Assembly: GCF_018709685.1 (NCBI RefSeq)
Contig: NZ_JABDHQ010000002.1
Location: 1-64,000, forward strand
Direction of reading: 5' to 3'
DNA from: Akkermansia muciniphila
GTDB lineage: Bacteria > Verrucomicrobiota > Verrucomicrobiia > Verrucomicrobiales > Akkermansiaceae
DNA: 64,000 bases
In this document: positions 24,795 to 34,383 of the stretch, one piece after another
Layout of the letters: each line of letters starts with the position of its first letter
Position numbering within the stretch: the first letter of the stretch is position 1
Program-made: the position numbers and the translations under genes
The notes under the pieces: generated by a model
The model's input: only the letters and a program-made list of their open reading frames with translations
Databases searched by the model: none
Told to the model about the DNA's origin: nothing

Positions 24795-27758
24795 ATGTTC
24801 ACCAACATTACACGCACGACCCTCTGCATCACTGCGTTCAGCATCGCCAGCCTCATGGCGGCTCCCTTGGACGCAACCAAAACGGAGAGCCTGGACTGGA
24901 ACTGGAAATTTGCCCGTTTCGGAAAAATGCCGGATGGCAGCACACAGCCGGAACCTGGGAAAGCCATGGGATTCGCCACTGCCACCAGTGAGGAATCCGG
25001 TAATCCGGCGGACAATGCCGTGGATGGGGACAAATCCACCCGCTGGTGTGCCGACGGCGGCAAAAGCGGGGAAAAAATTACCGTGGACATGGGCCGTCCC
25101 GTGGATGTGAAAACCATCAACATCCTTTGGGAAAAACAGAACAACCATCTTTTCAAGCTGGAAGGCTCCGGTGACGGGAAACGCTGGACGACCATTGAAG
25201 ACAAAACTTCCGGACAAAACAACTCCAAGGAAGACACGGTGGAAAACAAGGGCGGCAAGCCCCGCTACTTCCGCATTACCTGCACGGGCAACAACCAGGG
25301 CAACTGGGCCAGCATCCGTGAAATCACCTTTAAAGACGGCAAGGGGGAAATCATCCGCCCGCAAGCTGCTACCGGAGCCAGCAAGGCTGACCACCCCTCA
25401 AGCCCGGGCTTCAACGACAAAAACTGGCGTTCCCTGAACCTGCCGCATGACTGGGGTGTGGAAGGCCCGTACCGCATGGACCTGCCCAATGAAACCGGCA
25501 AGCTCCCCTGGGACGGCATCGGCTGGTACCGCAAGACGCTGGAAGTTCCCGCGGACGCCAAGGGCAACCAATTCTATCTGGACTTTGACGGCGTCATGTC
25601 CCGCCCGAAAATCTATGTGAACGGGGACCTGGCCGGAGAATGGAAATACGGTTACGGCTCCTTCCGCGTGGACATCACGCCCTTCCTGAAATTCGGCCAG
25701 AAAAACACCATTGCCGTCAGGGTGGACAATCCCCCCAACTCCTCCCGCTGGTATCCGGGCGGCGGCATCCACCGCCACGTCTGGCTCACGGAATCCAACC
25801 CCGTGCACATTGAACACTGGGGCGTCTTCGTCAAAACTCCGGAAGTCACCAAATCCGCCGCCAAGGTGGAAGTGGACACTACAGTGAAAAACACCACGGA
25901 CAAGCCCGTCATTCCCACCGTTACGGAAGAAATCCTGGACGGTGACAAGGTAGTGGCTGCGGCCACCACCAAGGGGGAAGCCATTCCCGCCGGGGAAAAG
26001 GGCAAGGTAACCAGCACGCTGTCCCTTAAAAACCCCACCCTGTGGACGCTCCAGGCGCCCCATCTGTACAAGATGAAGACCACCGTCAAGCTGGGTGACA
26101 AAATCATTGACCAGAAGCTCACGAACTTTGGCGTGCGCACGATTGAATGGAAACCTACGGGATTCTACCTCAACGGAGAACGCGTTCAGCTCAAGGGCGT
26201 CTGCCAGCACCATGACCTGGGGCCGCTGGGCGGAGCCGCCCATACGCGCGGCTATGAACGCCAGATTGAAATCCTGAAGGAATTCGGCGTCAACTCCATC
26301 CGTACCTCCCACAACCCCCCCGCACCGGAAGTGCTGGACCTGTGCGACAAGATGGGCATCCTGGTCATTGACGAACTCTTTGACATGTGGCACAGCGCCA
26401 AAAAGGGGCAGGACTACCACAACTACTTTGACGAATGGCATGAACGCGACCTGGTCAACTTCTGCCACCGGGACCGCAACCATCCCAGCGTCATCGCCTG
26501 GAGCACGGGCAATGAAGTGCCGGAACAGGGCAATAAAAACCTGCACCACGTCTCCCAGACCCTCACGGACCTCTTCCACCGGGAAGACCCCACCCGCAAG
26601 GTGACGGCAGGCTGCAATGACGCCAACGCCGCCCGGAACGGCTTTGGCGATACCATGGACGTTTACGGCTACAACTACAAGCCCTGGGCGTACAAGGCCT
26701 TCTCCAAGGACCGTCCGGACCAGCCCTTCTATGCCAGTGAAACCTCCTCCTGCGTCAGCACGCGCGGGGAATACTTCTTCCCCGTGGACTGGAACAAGGG
26801 CAAAGGCTTCTTCCTCTACCAGGTCAGTTCCTACGACCTGTACGCCCCCGGCTGGGCCTACCGCCCGGACGTGGAATTTGCCGCTCAGGACGACAACCCC
26901 AACAGCGCGGGCGAATACGTGTGGACGGGCTTCGACTACCTGGGCGAACCCACCCCGTACAACCTGGACGCCACCAACGCCCTGAACGTGCCGGAAGGGC
27001 CGGAACGCGAAAAACTGATGGCGGAACTCAAGAAAATGGGTAACCGCGCTCCCTCCCGCAGCTCCTACTTCGGCATCGTGGACCTGTGTGGCTTCAAGAA
27101 AGACCGCTTCTACATCTACCAGGCCCACTGGAGGCCGGACGTCAAGATGGCCCACATCCTGCCGCACTGGAACTGGCCGGAACGCAAGGGGGAAGTAACG
27201 CCCGTGCACGTCTACACCAGCGGGGATGAAGCGGAACTCTTCCTGAACGGAAAATCCCAGGGCGTCCGCAAAAAGGGCACCGGAGAAAAGGACCGCTACC
27301 GCCTCGTGTGGGAAGACGTGAAATACACGCCCGGCACCCTCAAGGTAGTCGTCAAAAAGGACGGCAAGCCCTGGGCTACGGATACGGTAACCACCACCGG
27401 AAAACCGGCGGCGCTCACCCTCAAGCCGGACCGCAGTGAAATCAAGGGAGACGGCTATGACCTCTCCTACGTCACCGTGGCCGTCCGTGACGCGCAGGGC
27501 CGCATGGTGCCCCGCAGCAAAAACCAGCTCACCTTCAAGGTAAGCGGTCCGGCGGACATCGCCGGCATCTGCAACGGAGACCCCACGGACTTCACCACCA
27601 TGGCCAATCCGGAAAACAAGAACATCATGAAAATCAAGGCTTTCAACGGCCTGGCCCAGGTTGTTCTGCGCTCCCGCAAGGGTGAATCCGGAAAAGTGAC
27701 GCTCCAGGTCATCTCCAACGGCCTCAAGCCGGCCCAGACGACCGTGACGGTTAAATAA
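24795..27758 (+). CDS. Exported GH2 beta-galactosidase with inserted F5/8 type C (discoidin) domain
   Basis: The 987-residue enzyme has a signal peptide (to about residue 23). The GH2 sugar-binding domain starts with SLDWNWKFARFG and is interrupted at about 55-183 by a discoidin/CBM32-like domain (NPADNAVDGDKSTRWCADGG). It then resumes with FNDKNWRSLNLPHDWGVEGPY. The immunoglobulin-like domain and TIM barrel follow, with acid/base Glu574 in STGNE and nucleophile Glu649 in YASET. About 240 C-terminal residues form Ig-like modules. It likely releases terminal galactose from host mucin glycans in the periplasm or outside. Confidence 0.9.
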   Translation: MFTNITRTTLCITAFSIASLMAAPLDATKTESLDWNWKFARFGKMPDGSTQPEPGKAMGFATATSEESGNPADNAVDGDKSTRWCADGGKSGEKITVDMGRPVDVKTINILWEKQNNHLFKLEGSGDGKRWTTIEDKTSGQNNSKEDTVENKGGKPRYFRITCTGNNQGNWASIREITFKDGKGEIIRPQAATGASKADHPSSPGFNDKNWRSLNLPHDWGVEGPYRMDLPNETGKLPWDGIGWYRKTLEVPADAKGNQFYLDFDGVMSRPKIYVNGDLAGEWKYGYGSFRVDITPFLKFGQKNTIAVRVDNPPNSSRWYPGGGIHRHVWLTESNPVHIEHWGVFVKTPEVTKSAAKVEVDTTVKNTTDKPVIPTVTEEILDGDKVVAAATTKGEAIPAGEKGKVTSTLSLKNPTLWTLQAPHLYKMKTTVKLGDKIIDQKLTNFGVRTIEWKPTGFYLNGERVQLKGVCQHHDLGPLGGAAHTRGYERQIEILKEFGVNSIRTSHNPPAPEVLDLCDKMGILVIDELFDMWHSAKKGQDYHNYFDEWHERDLVNFCHRDRNHPSVIAWSTGNEVPEQGNKNLHHVSQTLTDLFHREDPTRKVTAGCNDANAARNGFGDTMDVYGYNYKPWAYKAFSKDRPDQPFYASETSSCVSTRGEYFFPVDWNKGKGFFLYQVSSYDLYAPGWAYRPDVEFAAQDDNPNSAGEYVWTGFDYLGEPTPYNLDATNALNVPEGPEREKLMAELKKMGNRAPSRSSYFGIVDLCGFKKDRFYIYQAHWRPDVKMAHILPHWNWPERKGEVTPVHVYTSGDEAELFLNGKSQGVRKKGTGEKDRYRLVWEDVKYTPGTLKVVVKKDGKPWATDTVTTTGKPAALTLKPDRSEIKGDGYDLSYVTVAVRDAQGRMVPRSKNQLTFKVSGPADIAGICNGDPTDFTTMANPENKNIMKIKAFNGLAQVVLRSRKGESGKVTLQVISNGLKPAQTTVTVK

Positions 27759-27782
27759 ACCAGATACGGGGCATCTACTACG

Positions 27783-27817
27783 GCCGCCGGTTCCCGCCAG
27801 GGAGCCGGCGGCTTTTT
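27783..27817 (+). terminator. Terminator of the GH2 gene
   Basis: A 13-bp stem (GCCGCCGG-TTCCC against GGGAG-CCGGCGGC, GCCA loop) is followed by TTTTT. Confidence 0.85.
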
Positions 27818-27913
27818 CATGCGCCCGCCTCCGGAACGGAAAAGGCCCGTTTTCCCCCATTTACCGGACAGGTAGGGATTGAAAGAAAAAAACTTTATGG
27901 TACCCTGTTGCCC

Positions 27914-30586
27914 ATGTCTGATCTGCCCAAAGCATATGATCCCTCCCTGGTGGAAGAAAAATGGCAATCCCGCTGGATTGAAGAAGGTTGTTTCAAGGCT
28001 GACCCGGCTTCTGAAAAGCCTGCCTACTCCATCGTCATTCCCCCTCCCAACGTCACGGGGGTGCTCCACCTGGGCCATGTGCTGAACAACACCATCCAGG
28101 ACATTCTGGTACGCCGCGCGCGCCAGAAGGGTTATGAAGCCCTATGGCTGCCCGGCACGGACCACGCGGGCATCGCCACCCAGGTGCGGGTGGAAAAAGA
28201 CCTCAAGCAGACGACGGGCCAGAGCCGCCATGACCTGGGCCGGGAAGCCTTTCTGGAAAAAGTCTGGGAATGGAAGGAAAAGCACGGCGGCATCATCATC
28301 AACCAGCTCCACAAGCTGGGCTGTTCCTGTGACTGGGACCGTCAACGCTTCACGATGGATGAGGAATACACCAAAGCCGTCGGGCAGGTCTTCATTGACC
28401 TCTTCAGGGAAGGCCTCATCTACCGCGGCCGCCGCATGGTCAACTGGTGCCCCGTTTCCCTTACCGCGCTCTCCGATGAGGAAGTCATCATGACGGAGCA
28501 GAAAAGCAAGCTCTACACTATCCTGTACAAGCTGGAAGACGGTTCCGGTGCCCTCCATGTAGCCACGACACGCCCGGAAACCATCATGGCGGACGTAGCC
28601 GTGGCCGTGAACCCCAAGGACCCGCGGTACGCCCATCTCATCGGCAAAAACGTCATGCGCCCGCTCAACGCCGCCCCCATTCCCGTCATTGGGGATGAAT
28701 ACGTGGAAATAGAATTCGGCACCGGCGCCCTGAAAATCACTCCGGCCCATGACAAGGCGGACTTTGAAATAGGCCGGAAATTCAATCTGGAGATCATCGA
28801 CATCCTTACCCCGGACGGCCATGTCAACTGCCCGGAAGTGCCGGAACTGCACGGCATGGACCGCTTTGATGCGCGCCGGAAATCCGTGGAAATGCTGGAA
28901 GCCGCCGGTCTCATGGTCAAGATTGAAGACTATGATAACAAGGTGGGCTTCTCCGAACGCGCCAACGTCCCCATTGAACCGCGCCTCTCCATGCAGTGGT
29001 TCCTCAAATACCCCTGCGTGAAGGAAGCGGCCGACGCCGTGGCCGGCGGAGACATCACCTTCCGCCCGGCCCGCTGGGCGAAAACCTACGCCCACTGGCT
29101 GGAAAACATCCAGGACTGGTGCATCTCCCGCCAGCTCTGGTGGGGCCACCGTATCCCGGTCTGGTACAGGAAGGACAAGGCGGAGGAACTCAGGAACGCT
29201 CCGGCCCTGGACGCCTCCGCCCTGGAACAGGGCAGCCTTTACGTAGGAACCGAGCCGCCGGCGGATCCGGAAAACTGGATCCAGGACAGCGACGTCATGG
29301 ACACGTGGTTCTCCTCCTGGCTGTGGCCCTTCTCCACCATGGATGACGAAACCCGCGCCAAATTCTACCCCACCTCAGACCTCGTCACAGGACCGGACAT
29401 CATCTTCTTCTGGGTGGCCCGCATGATCATGGCCGGTTACCGCTTCCAGCATGACAAGCCGTTCAGCAACGTCTTCTTCACGTCCATCATCCGCGACAAG
29501 ATCGGGCGCAAAATGAGCAAATCCCTGGGCAACTCCCCGGACCCGCTGGACCTGATTGCCAACTACGGCGCGGACGGCCTCCGCTTTGGCCTCATGCGCA
29601 TCGCCCCCACGGGCACGGACGTGCGCTTTGACGAAAGCCAGATCGGCGAAGGCAGGAACTTTGCCAACAAGCTCTACAACGCCACCCGCTTCCGCCTGAT
29701 GCAGGGCGCGGCGGAGGAAGGAGCGGCACCGCACTACTCCCCCGTGCACATCGCCATCATCTCCAAGCTCAAACAGCTTCATGCGGATGTGGAAAAAGCG
29801 CTGGCGGACTATGAATTCAACGCCCTCATCCAGGCCCTGTACCAATTCTTCTGGAACGAATACTGCGACCGCTTCCTGGAAGCCGTCAAGGGCGACCTGA
29901 GGGACGGCGCGGACCCCGCCGCGCGGGCGACCACGCTCGCCACCATGGACACGGTGCTCAGGCACTACCTGGCCCTGCTCCATCCCGTCATGCCGCACAT
30001 CACGGAAGAACTCTGGTCCTCCCTGGGCTTTGCGGACGCCCACGGCGGCCTCCCGCTCATGCGCACCCCCCTTCCCTCCGCAAACACCCTGCTGGCCGGA
30101 CTGGATGAAAACCGCATCACGCTGGCGAACACCCAGGCAGCCGCCCTCTATGAAACGGCCAACAAGGCGCGCAACCTGAAGGCGGAATATGACCTCTCCA
30201 ACAACAAAAACGTCAGCTTCATCCTGAAAACCGCGCATGACGTCCCGCAGGACATCCTCTCCCGCCTCTCCATCCTGGCGAATGCTAAATCCGTCACCCG
30301 GGACGCGGGCTACGCGGCGCCCAAGGGAACGCCTGCGGCCCTGACGCCGCTGGGAGAACTCTTCCTCCCCCTGGACGGGCTCATTGACGTGGAAGCGGAA
30401 AAGGAACGCCTGGGCAAGGAACTGGATAAAATTGCCAGGGAAATCGCCAAATCCTCCGCCAAGCTGGGCAATGCGGGCTTTGTGGAAAGGGCTCCGGTGG
30501 AAGTTGTGGAGCAGGAAAAAGCCCGCCTGGCGGATTGGGAAGCAAAACAGGCCCAACTGAAAGGCATGCTTGATTCCCTTTCCTAA
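27914..30586 (+). CDS. valS: Valine--tRNA ligase
   Basis: ValRS charges tRNA-Val. The 890-residue protein has the class I signatures PPPNVTGVLHLGH (HLGH at 52-55) and KMSKS at 533-537. The ValRS editing domain lies between (TTRPETIMADVAVAVN). WFSSWLWP, an anticodon-binding domain and a C-terminal coiled-coil arm (about 825-890, EAEKERLGKELDKIAREIAKS) follow. I prefer the ATG at 27914 to the TTG two codons earlier. Length is typical of bacterial ValRS. Confidence 0.97.
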   Translation: MSDLPKAYDPSLVEEKWQSRWIEEGCFKADPASEKPAYSIVIPPPNVTGVLHLGHVLNNTIQDILVRRARQKGYEALWLPGTDHAGIATQVRVEKDLKQTTGQSRHDLGREAFLEKVWEWKEKHGGIIINQLHKLGCSCDWDRQRFTMDEEYTKAVGQVFIDLFREGLIYRGRRMVNWCPVSLTALSDEEVIMTEQKSKLYTILYKLEDGSGALHVATTRPETIMADVAVAVNPKDPRYAHLIGKNVMRPLNAAPIPVIGDEYVEIEFGTGALKITPAHDKADFEIGRKFNLEIIDILTPDGHVNCPEVPELHGMDRFDARRKSVEMLEAAGLMVKIEDYDNKVGFSERANVPIEPRLSMQWFLKYPCVKEAADAVAGGDITFRPARWAKTYAHWLENIQDWCISRQLWWGHRIPVWYRKDKAEELRNAPALDASALEQGSLYVGTEPPADPENWIQDSDVMDTWFSSWLWPFSTMDDETRAKFYPTSDLVTGPDIIFFWVARMIMAGYRFQHDKPFSNVFFTSIIRDKIGRKMSKSLGNSPDPLDLIANYGADGLRFGLMRIAPTGTDVRFDESQIGEGRNFANKLYNATRFRLMQGAAEEGAAPHYSPVHIAIISKLKQLHADVEKALADYEFNALIQALYQFFWNEYCDRFLEAVKGDLRDGADPAARATTLATMDTVLRHYLALLHPVMPHITEELWSSLGFADAHGGLPLMRTPLPSANTLLAGLDENRITLANTQAAALYETANKARNLKAEYDLSNNKNVSFILKTAHDVPQDILSRLSILANAKSVTRDAGYAAPKGTPAALTPLGELFLPLDGLIDVEAEKERLGKELDKIAREIAKSSAKLGNAGFVERAPVEVVEQEKARLADWEAKQAQLKGMLDSLS

Positions 30587-30604
30587 TCATCTATTCTTCC
30601 GGGA

Positions 30605-31459
30605 ATGAATGACCTTCAACAGTACTTTGCCCGCCATGAGCAATTCATTGAATTGCTGGAAGCGGTCGGCATAGGGACTCTTGAACAATTCGCTTCCGTG
30701 GATCCCCTCACCGTTTTGCCTGAACTCCATCAGGCAAAACGGATGCTTAAGCTGAACACGGCAATTCCCCCGGCCCCTCTATTCAGGGCATGGGTGGAAC
30801 AGGCGCTTTCATCCCCCACCGCACCGGAACCGGCAGACCTGCCCGGCGCCCAGGCTCCACTCCCCCTTGCCGTTCCCATTGCGGAACCAGCCACGCCGCC
30901 GGCAGCCCCACGGAACCCCGTTCCGGCCCGGGAAAAACGGCAGCGGCCGTCTGACAGCCCTGCAAAACACCTCTCCACCAAGGCGAGGCTTCAGGAAGAA
31001 CAAAGCTACCAGCCCGCCAAGCCCGCCCATGCTCCTCAGGAGCCGAAAACCTACCTGCGCAAAAAAGGCGTCAGGCACATGACCCCCTTCCGGACGTGGC
31101 TGGGGGCGGCCTCCGTTCTTCTGCTCTTCGTCTCCATCCTCTTCTCCGTTGCGGTGACTACCCTGGTGCTCCTCAACGGAGAACGGGGCTGGCAAATCAT
31201 CAGTCTCTGCTTTGGCCCCCTGTTCCTGGCGCTCATCCTGTACCTCTCCCTGGCCCTTCCCCGGAAATGCAGCGTATGCCGGGCGCACGTTTTCTCCTTT
31301 AAAAAGTACACCCGCAACAAGGCGGCGCATTGCCTCCCCCTCTTCGGCTATGTATTTGCCACGGCCCTGCACGTGTTCCTCTTCCGCTGGTTCCGGTGCC
31401 CGGCCTGCGGTTCCTCCCAGCAACTGGAAAAAACACGTGCTGAACAGAACAAGCGCTGA
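30605..31459 (+). CDS. Hypothetical membrane protein with proline-rich linker and zinc-ribbon-like cysteines
   Basis: I do not recognise this 284-residue protein. It has a helical N-terminus (about 1-65), a proline- and alanine-rich linker (about 68-150) and two hydrophobic segments (about 163-190 and 195-215). It ends with two CxxC motifs, CSVC near 219 and CPAC near 266, which could form a zinc ribbon around a third hydrophobic stretch. It starts 19 bp after the valS stop, so it may be in the same transcript. Confidence 0.6.
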   Translation: MNDLQQYFARHEQFIELLEAVGIGTLEQFASVDPLTVLPELHQAKRMLKLNTAIPPAPLFRAWVEQALSSPTAPEPADLPGAQAPLPLAVPIAEPATPPAAPRNPVPAREKRQRPSDSPAKHLSTKARLQEEQSYQPAKPAHAPQEPKTYLRKKGVRHMTPFRTWLGAASVLLLFVSILFSVAVTTLVLLNGERGWQIISLCFGPLFLALILYLSLALPRKCSVCRAHVFSFKKYTRNKAAHCLPLFGYVFATALHVFLFRWFRCPACGSSQQLEKTRAEQNKR

Positions 31460-31794
31460 GCCTGTTCCCTGTCGCACGCTTTTCCGGGACTGCCCAGACC
31501 CCTTCCCGCGCGGAATAACTGCAAGCAGCCTCCTCCCTTCACAGCGCTGCAACAGGCGCCATGAGCGCCAGTTTAACGCCCTCCCTCCGGAGTCTTCTTT
31601 TCCGCATCCGTCCTGCCATATCCGGATTCAGAAGCACAGGCTGTCTTTCCGGATACATCTTCAAGCCCTCCAAGGCTTGCGCATTCCTTCCAGAGCAGCA
31701 CGTGCGGCCTGACGGCAGCCTGCGGCGTGCTCCCGCCTGAAACTCCAGCAACAGGCCAGGCTCTTCAAATCCTTGCGCATGGGGAAAAAACGGA
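31460..31794. other. Intergenic region between convergent genes
   Basis: These 335 bp lie between the end of the plus-strand membrane-protein gene and the terminator of the ribosomal operon. I see no convincing ORF, RNA gene or repeat here. Confidence 0.6.
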
Positions 31795-31834
31795 GCAACA
31801 AAAAACGCCGTCCTCTTTTTCAGAGGACGGCGTT
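31795..31834 (-). terminator. Strong terminator closing the S10 operon after rplN
   Basis: On the minus strand a 13-bp perfect stem (AACGCCGTCCTCT and its complement, GAAAA loop) is followed by TTTTTGTT. It lies 23 bp past the rplN stop codon and shows that the ribosomal operon ends at L14. Confidence 0.95.
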
Positions 31835-31856
31835 CCAAAATCCTGAAGTGTCTCAA

Positions 31857-32222
31857 TTAGAGCACTTCCGGAGCAAGGGAAACAATCTTCATGAACTTCT
31901 TTTCACGGAGTTCACGGGCGACCGGCCCGAAGATACGGGTGCCGCGCGGGTTGTTGTCCTTGTCGATGATGACGACGGCGTTGCCGTCAAAGCGCAGCAC
32001 GGAGCCGTCATCACGGCGGATCGGGGCGGCGGTGCGCACCACCACGGCCTTCACCACGGTACCCTTCTTCACGGAAGCGGTCGGAATGGATTCGCGGATG
32101 TGGCAGGTAATAATGTCGCCAATGTGGGCCTGACGGGTGCGCTTGCCGATGACGCCAATCATCTTGGCGGAGCGGGCGCCGGTATTGTCGGCCACCTGGA
32201 CTAGGGATTCCATCTGGATCAT
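31857..32222 (-). CDS. rplN: 50S ribosomal protein L14
   Basis: The 121-residue protein starts [19 protein letters not shown] and has the family segment [29 protein letters not shown] at its end (seen in parts). L14 sits at the intersubunit face. It is the last gene of the operon. In most bacteria rplX (L24) and rplE follow, but here a terminator follows. Confidence 0.97.
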   Translation of the reverse strand: MIQMESLVQVADNTGARSAKMIGVIGKRTRQAHIGDIITCHIRESIPTASVKKGTVVKAVVVRTAAPIRRDDGSVLRFDGNAVVIIDKDNNPRGTRIFGPVARELREKKFMKIVSLAPEVL

Positions 32223-32259
32223 GGTATCAAATCTCCTTTATTTAATGGTTGATTCCTGA

Positions 32260-32532
32260 TTAGTGGGTCAGCACTTCCACCAGCTCCCAGCACTTGAGCT
32301 TGGAAAGCGGGCGGGTTTCAACGATACGTACCTTATCGCCTACCTTGGCCGTGGAGTTTTCGTCATGGGCGTAGAACTTCTTGCTCTTCTTGACGATCTT
32401 CTTGAACTTGGGGTGCGGAACGCGGGCAACGTATTCCACAACGATGGTCTTGTCCATCTTGGTGGAGGTCACCACGCCGATGCGCGTCTTGCGAAGGCCG
32501 GGCTTCTTGGTTGTTTCGGTTTGTTCGGACAT
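32260..32532 (-). CDS. rpsQ: 30S ribosomal protein S17
   Basis: The 90-residue protein contains [16 protein letters not shown], the S17 signature [19 protein letters not shown] and [22 protein letters not shown]. The N-terminal extension ([14 protein letters not shown]) is slightly longer than in E. coli. It lies between rpmC and rplN with about 40-bp gaps. Confidence 0.97.
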   Translation of the reverse strand: MSEQTETTKKPGLRKTRIGVVTSTKMDKTIVVEYVARVPHPKFKKIVKKSKKFYAHDENSTAKVGDKVRIVETRPLSKLKCWELVEVLTH

Positions 32533-32581
32533 TGGATTCTAAAAGTGTTAGAATGTTCTGTTGTTACCGGAAATCCTCAGC

Positions 32582-32785
32582 TTACGCTTCCCCGGTTTCA
32601 CCCTTAATGGTAAGGGCACGGGCAAGGTCCTTGCGGACAGTGCGGATTCTCTGGTTGTTTTCCAGCTGGCCGGTGGCCTGCTGGAGACGGAGATTGAAGA
32701 GTTCTTCACGAAGGCTGCGCACCAGAGCGGAAAGCTCCTTGGCGGACATAGCACGAAGTTCTTTGGGAGAGTTCTTGTCGGACAT
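32582..32785 (-). CDS. rpmC: 50S ribosomal protein L29
   Basis: The 67-residue alpha-helical protein has the L29 pattern ELSALVRSLREELFNLRLQQATGQLENNQRIRTVRKDLARALT (seen in parts). It follows rplP by 14 bp, as expected in the S10 operon. Confidence 0.95.
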   Translation of the reverse strand: MSDKNSPKELRAMSAKELSALVRSLREELFNLRLQQATGQLENNQRIRTVRKDLARALTIKGETGEA

Positions 32786-32799
32786 GGTGATGAGTAGCT

Positions 32800-33222
32800 T
32801 TAGTGTTGAACGCCTTGACGGTAGACAAAGCGGGTAGGCACGCCCAGCTTGTTGGAAGCCAGACGAAGGGCTTCACGGGCCTGGGATTCGGTCACGCCGC
32901 CAACTTCAAACAGAATGTTGCCGGGGCGGACAACGGCCACCCAGCCTTCCACGGCGCCCTTGCCCTTACCCATACGGGTATCCGGGGGACGGGACGTGAA
33001 GGACTTCTGCGGGAAAATGCGGATGAACACCTTACCTTTACGTTTCAGGTAACGGTTGATCGCAATACGGCAGGCTTCAATCTGGTTGTTGGTGATCCAA
33101 CCGCGGTCGAGCACCTGAAGGCCGAAGTCACCAAAGGCAACATAGGTACCGCTCGTGGCATTGCCGGAACGGCTGCCGCGGTGCATCTTGCGGTGCTTCA
33201 CTCTTTTGGGCATTAAAGGCAT
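32800..33222 (-). CDS. rplP: 50S ribosomal protein L16
   Basis: The 140-residue protein starts [20 protein letters not shown], and [17 protein letters not shown] near residues 83-98 is characteristic. L16 helps to form the peptidyl-transferase and A-site region. The first ATG (33222) has an AAGGAGG sequence 8-9 nt upstream and is chosen over the second ATG three codons later. Confidence 0.97.
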   Translation of the reverse strand: MPLMPKRVKHRKMHRGSRSGNATSGTYVAFGDFGLQVLDRGWITNNQIEACRIAINRYLKRKGKVFIRIFPQKSFTSRPPDTRMGKGKGAVEGWVAVVRPGNILFEVGGVTESQAREALRLASNKLGVPTRFVYRQGVQH

Positions 33223-33273
33223 ATCTTATTCCTCCTTGTGTTAAGTGTGATGAACAATGTGATGGCGGCTTGA

Positions 33274-33966
33274 TTAGGCACGCGGACGGCGGGGACCGCG
33301 GGGGCCGGACGGGCGGGAGTTCTGCTGGTTGTTGACGACTTCATCGCGCTTGTTGACCCAGCACTTCACGCCAATGATGCCGTAAAGGGTGCGGGCTTCG
33401 GCGAAACCGTAGTCAATCGGGGTGCGGAGCGTCTGCAACGGCACTTTGCCTTCGCGGTACCATTCGGCACGGGCGATGTCGGCGCCGCCGAGACGGCCGG
33501 CGCAGCGGATGCGGATGCCGTCGGCTCCACGTTCCATGGCTACCTGCACGGCACGCTTCATGGCGCGGCGGAAGGAAACGCGGCGTTCCAGCTGAACGGC
33601 CACGTTTTCAGCAATGAGCTGGGCGTCCGTTTCAGGGGAGCGGATTTCCACAATGTCAATGTTGACCTGGGTGGAAGCGCCGCACAGGCCCTGGAGGTAC
33701 TGGCGGATCTTTTCAATTTCTTCACCCTTGCGGCCGATGACAAGACCCGGACGGGCGGTGTGGACGGTAATGCGGACGCTGTTCCAGGCGCGTTCAATCA
33801 CGATGCTGGAGACGGCGGCGGACATCAACTGTTCCTTGATGTACTTGCGCATCACCAAGTCTTCATGCAGCTTGGTGGCGTAATCCTGGCCCGTGGCGTA
33901 CCACTTGGAGCGCCAGTCCTTGTTGACGGCGAGGCGGAACCCGATTGGATTTACTTTCTGACCCAT
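33274..33966 (-). CDS. rpsC: 30S ribosomal protein S3
   Basis: The 230-residue protein begins [22 protein letters not shown]. It has a KH domain with [16 protein letters not shown], and [12 protein letters not shown] followed by an arginine- and proline-rich tail. S3 lines the mRNA entry tunnel. It lies between rplV and rplP. Confidence 0.97.
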   Translation of the reverse strand: MGQKVNPIGFRLAVNKDWRSKWYATGQDYATKLHEDLVMRKYIKEQLMSAAVSSIVIERAWNSVRITVHTARPGLVIGRKGEEIEKIRQYLQGLCGASTQVNIDIVEIRSPETDAQLIAENVAVQLERRVSFRRAMKRAVQVAMERGADGIRIRCAGRLGGADIARAEWYREGKVPLQTLRTPIDYGFAEARTLYGIIGVKCWVNKRDEVVNNQQNSRPSGPRGPRRPRA

Positions 33967-34005
33967 GATATTAGTTCAGCTATATGTGTGTTAGATTGGT
34001 ATGGC

Positions 34006-34344
34006 CTAGCCTTCTTGATCGGCCAGGATAACGGTGATATGGGATGTGCGCTTGCGGATCATGTTGGCGGATCCACGGGCGCGGGGCATCGTACGGCGCA
34101 TGGTGGGGCCTTCATCGACCATGACGGATTTGACCACCAGCGTATCAACGGACAGTTCCGCATTGTTTTCGGCATTGGCCAAAGCGGACTTGAGCGTCTT
34201 ATTCAGCAGGTAGGCACCCTTCTTGGGGGTGTAGGACAGGATGTCGGTCGCCTGGGAGACGGACAAGCCTTGGATTTCTTGAGCAATATCGCGCATCTTC
34301 TTGGCAGAGATGCGGGCGTATTTGTAAACAGCTTTCACTTCCAT
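34006..34344 (-). CDS. rplV: 50S ribosomal protein L22
   Basis: The 112-residue protein contains YARISAKKMRDIAQEIQGLSV, LLNKTLKSALANAENN and the exit-tunnel hairpin with GPTMRRTMPRARGSANMIRKRTSHITVIL (seen in parts). It is separated from its usual upstream partner rpsS by a 0.7-kb non-ribosomal gene. Confidence 0.97.
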   Translation of the reverse strand: MEVKAVYKYARISAKKMRDIAQEIQGLSVSQATDILSYTPKKGAYLLNKTLKSALANAENNAELSVDTLVVKSVMVDEGPTMRRTMPRARGSANMIRKRTSHITVILADQEG

Positions 34345-34383
34345 GGGTTTTTCCTCGTAGTGCAGGTTATTGATGAAGATGAT

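Noticed and set aside
25398-27860. 820-codon minus-strand open frame opposite the GH2 gene
   Set aside because: Shadow frame. The plus strand carries the signal peptide and catalytic residues of GH2.
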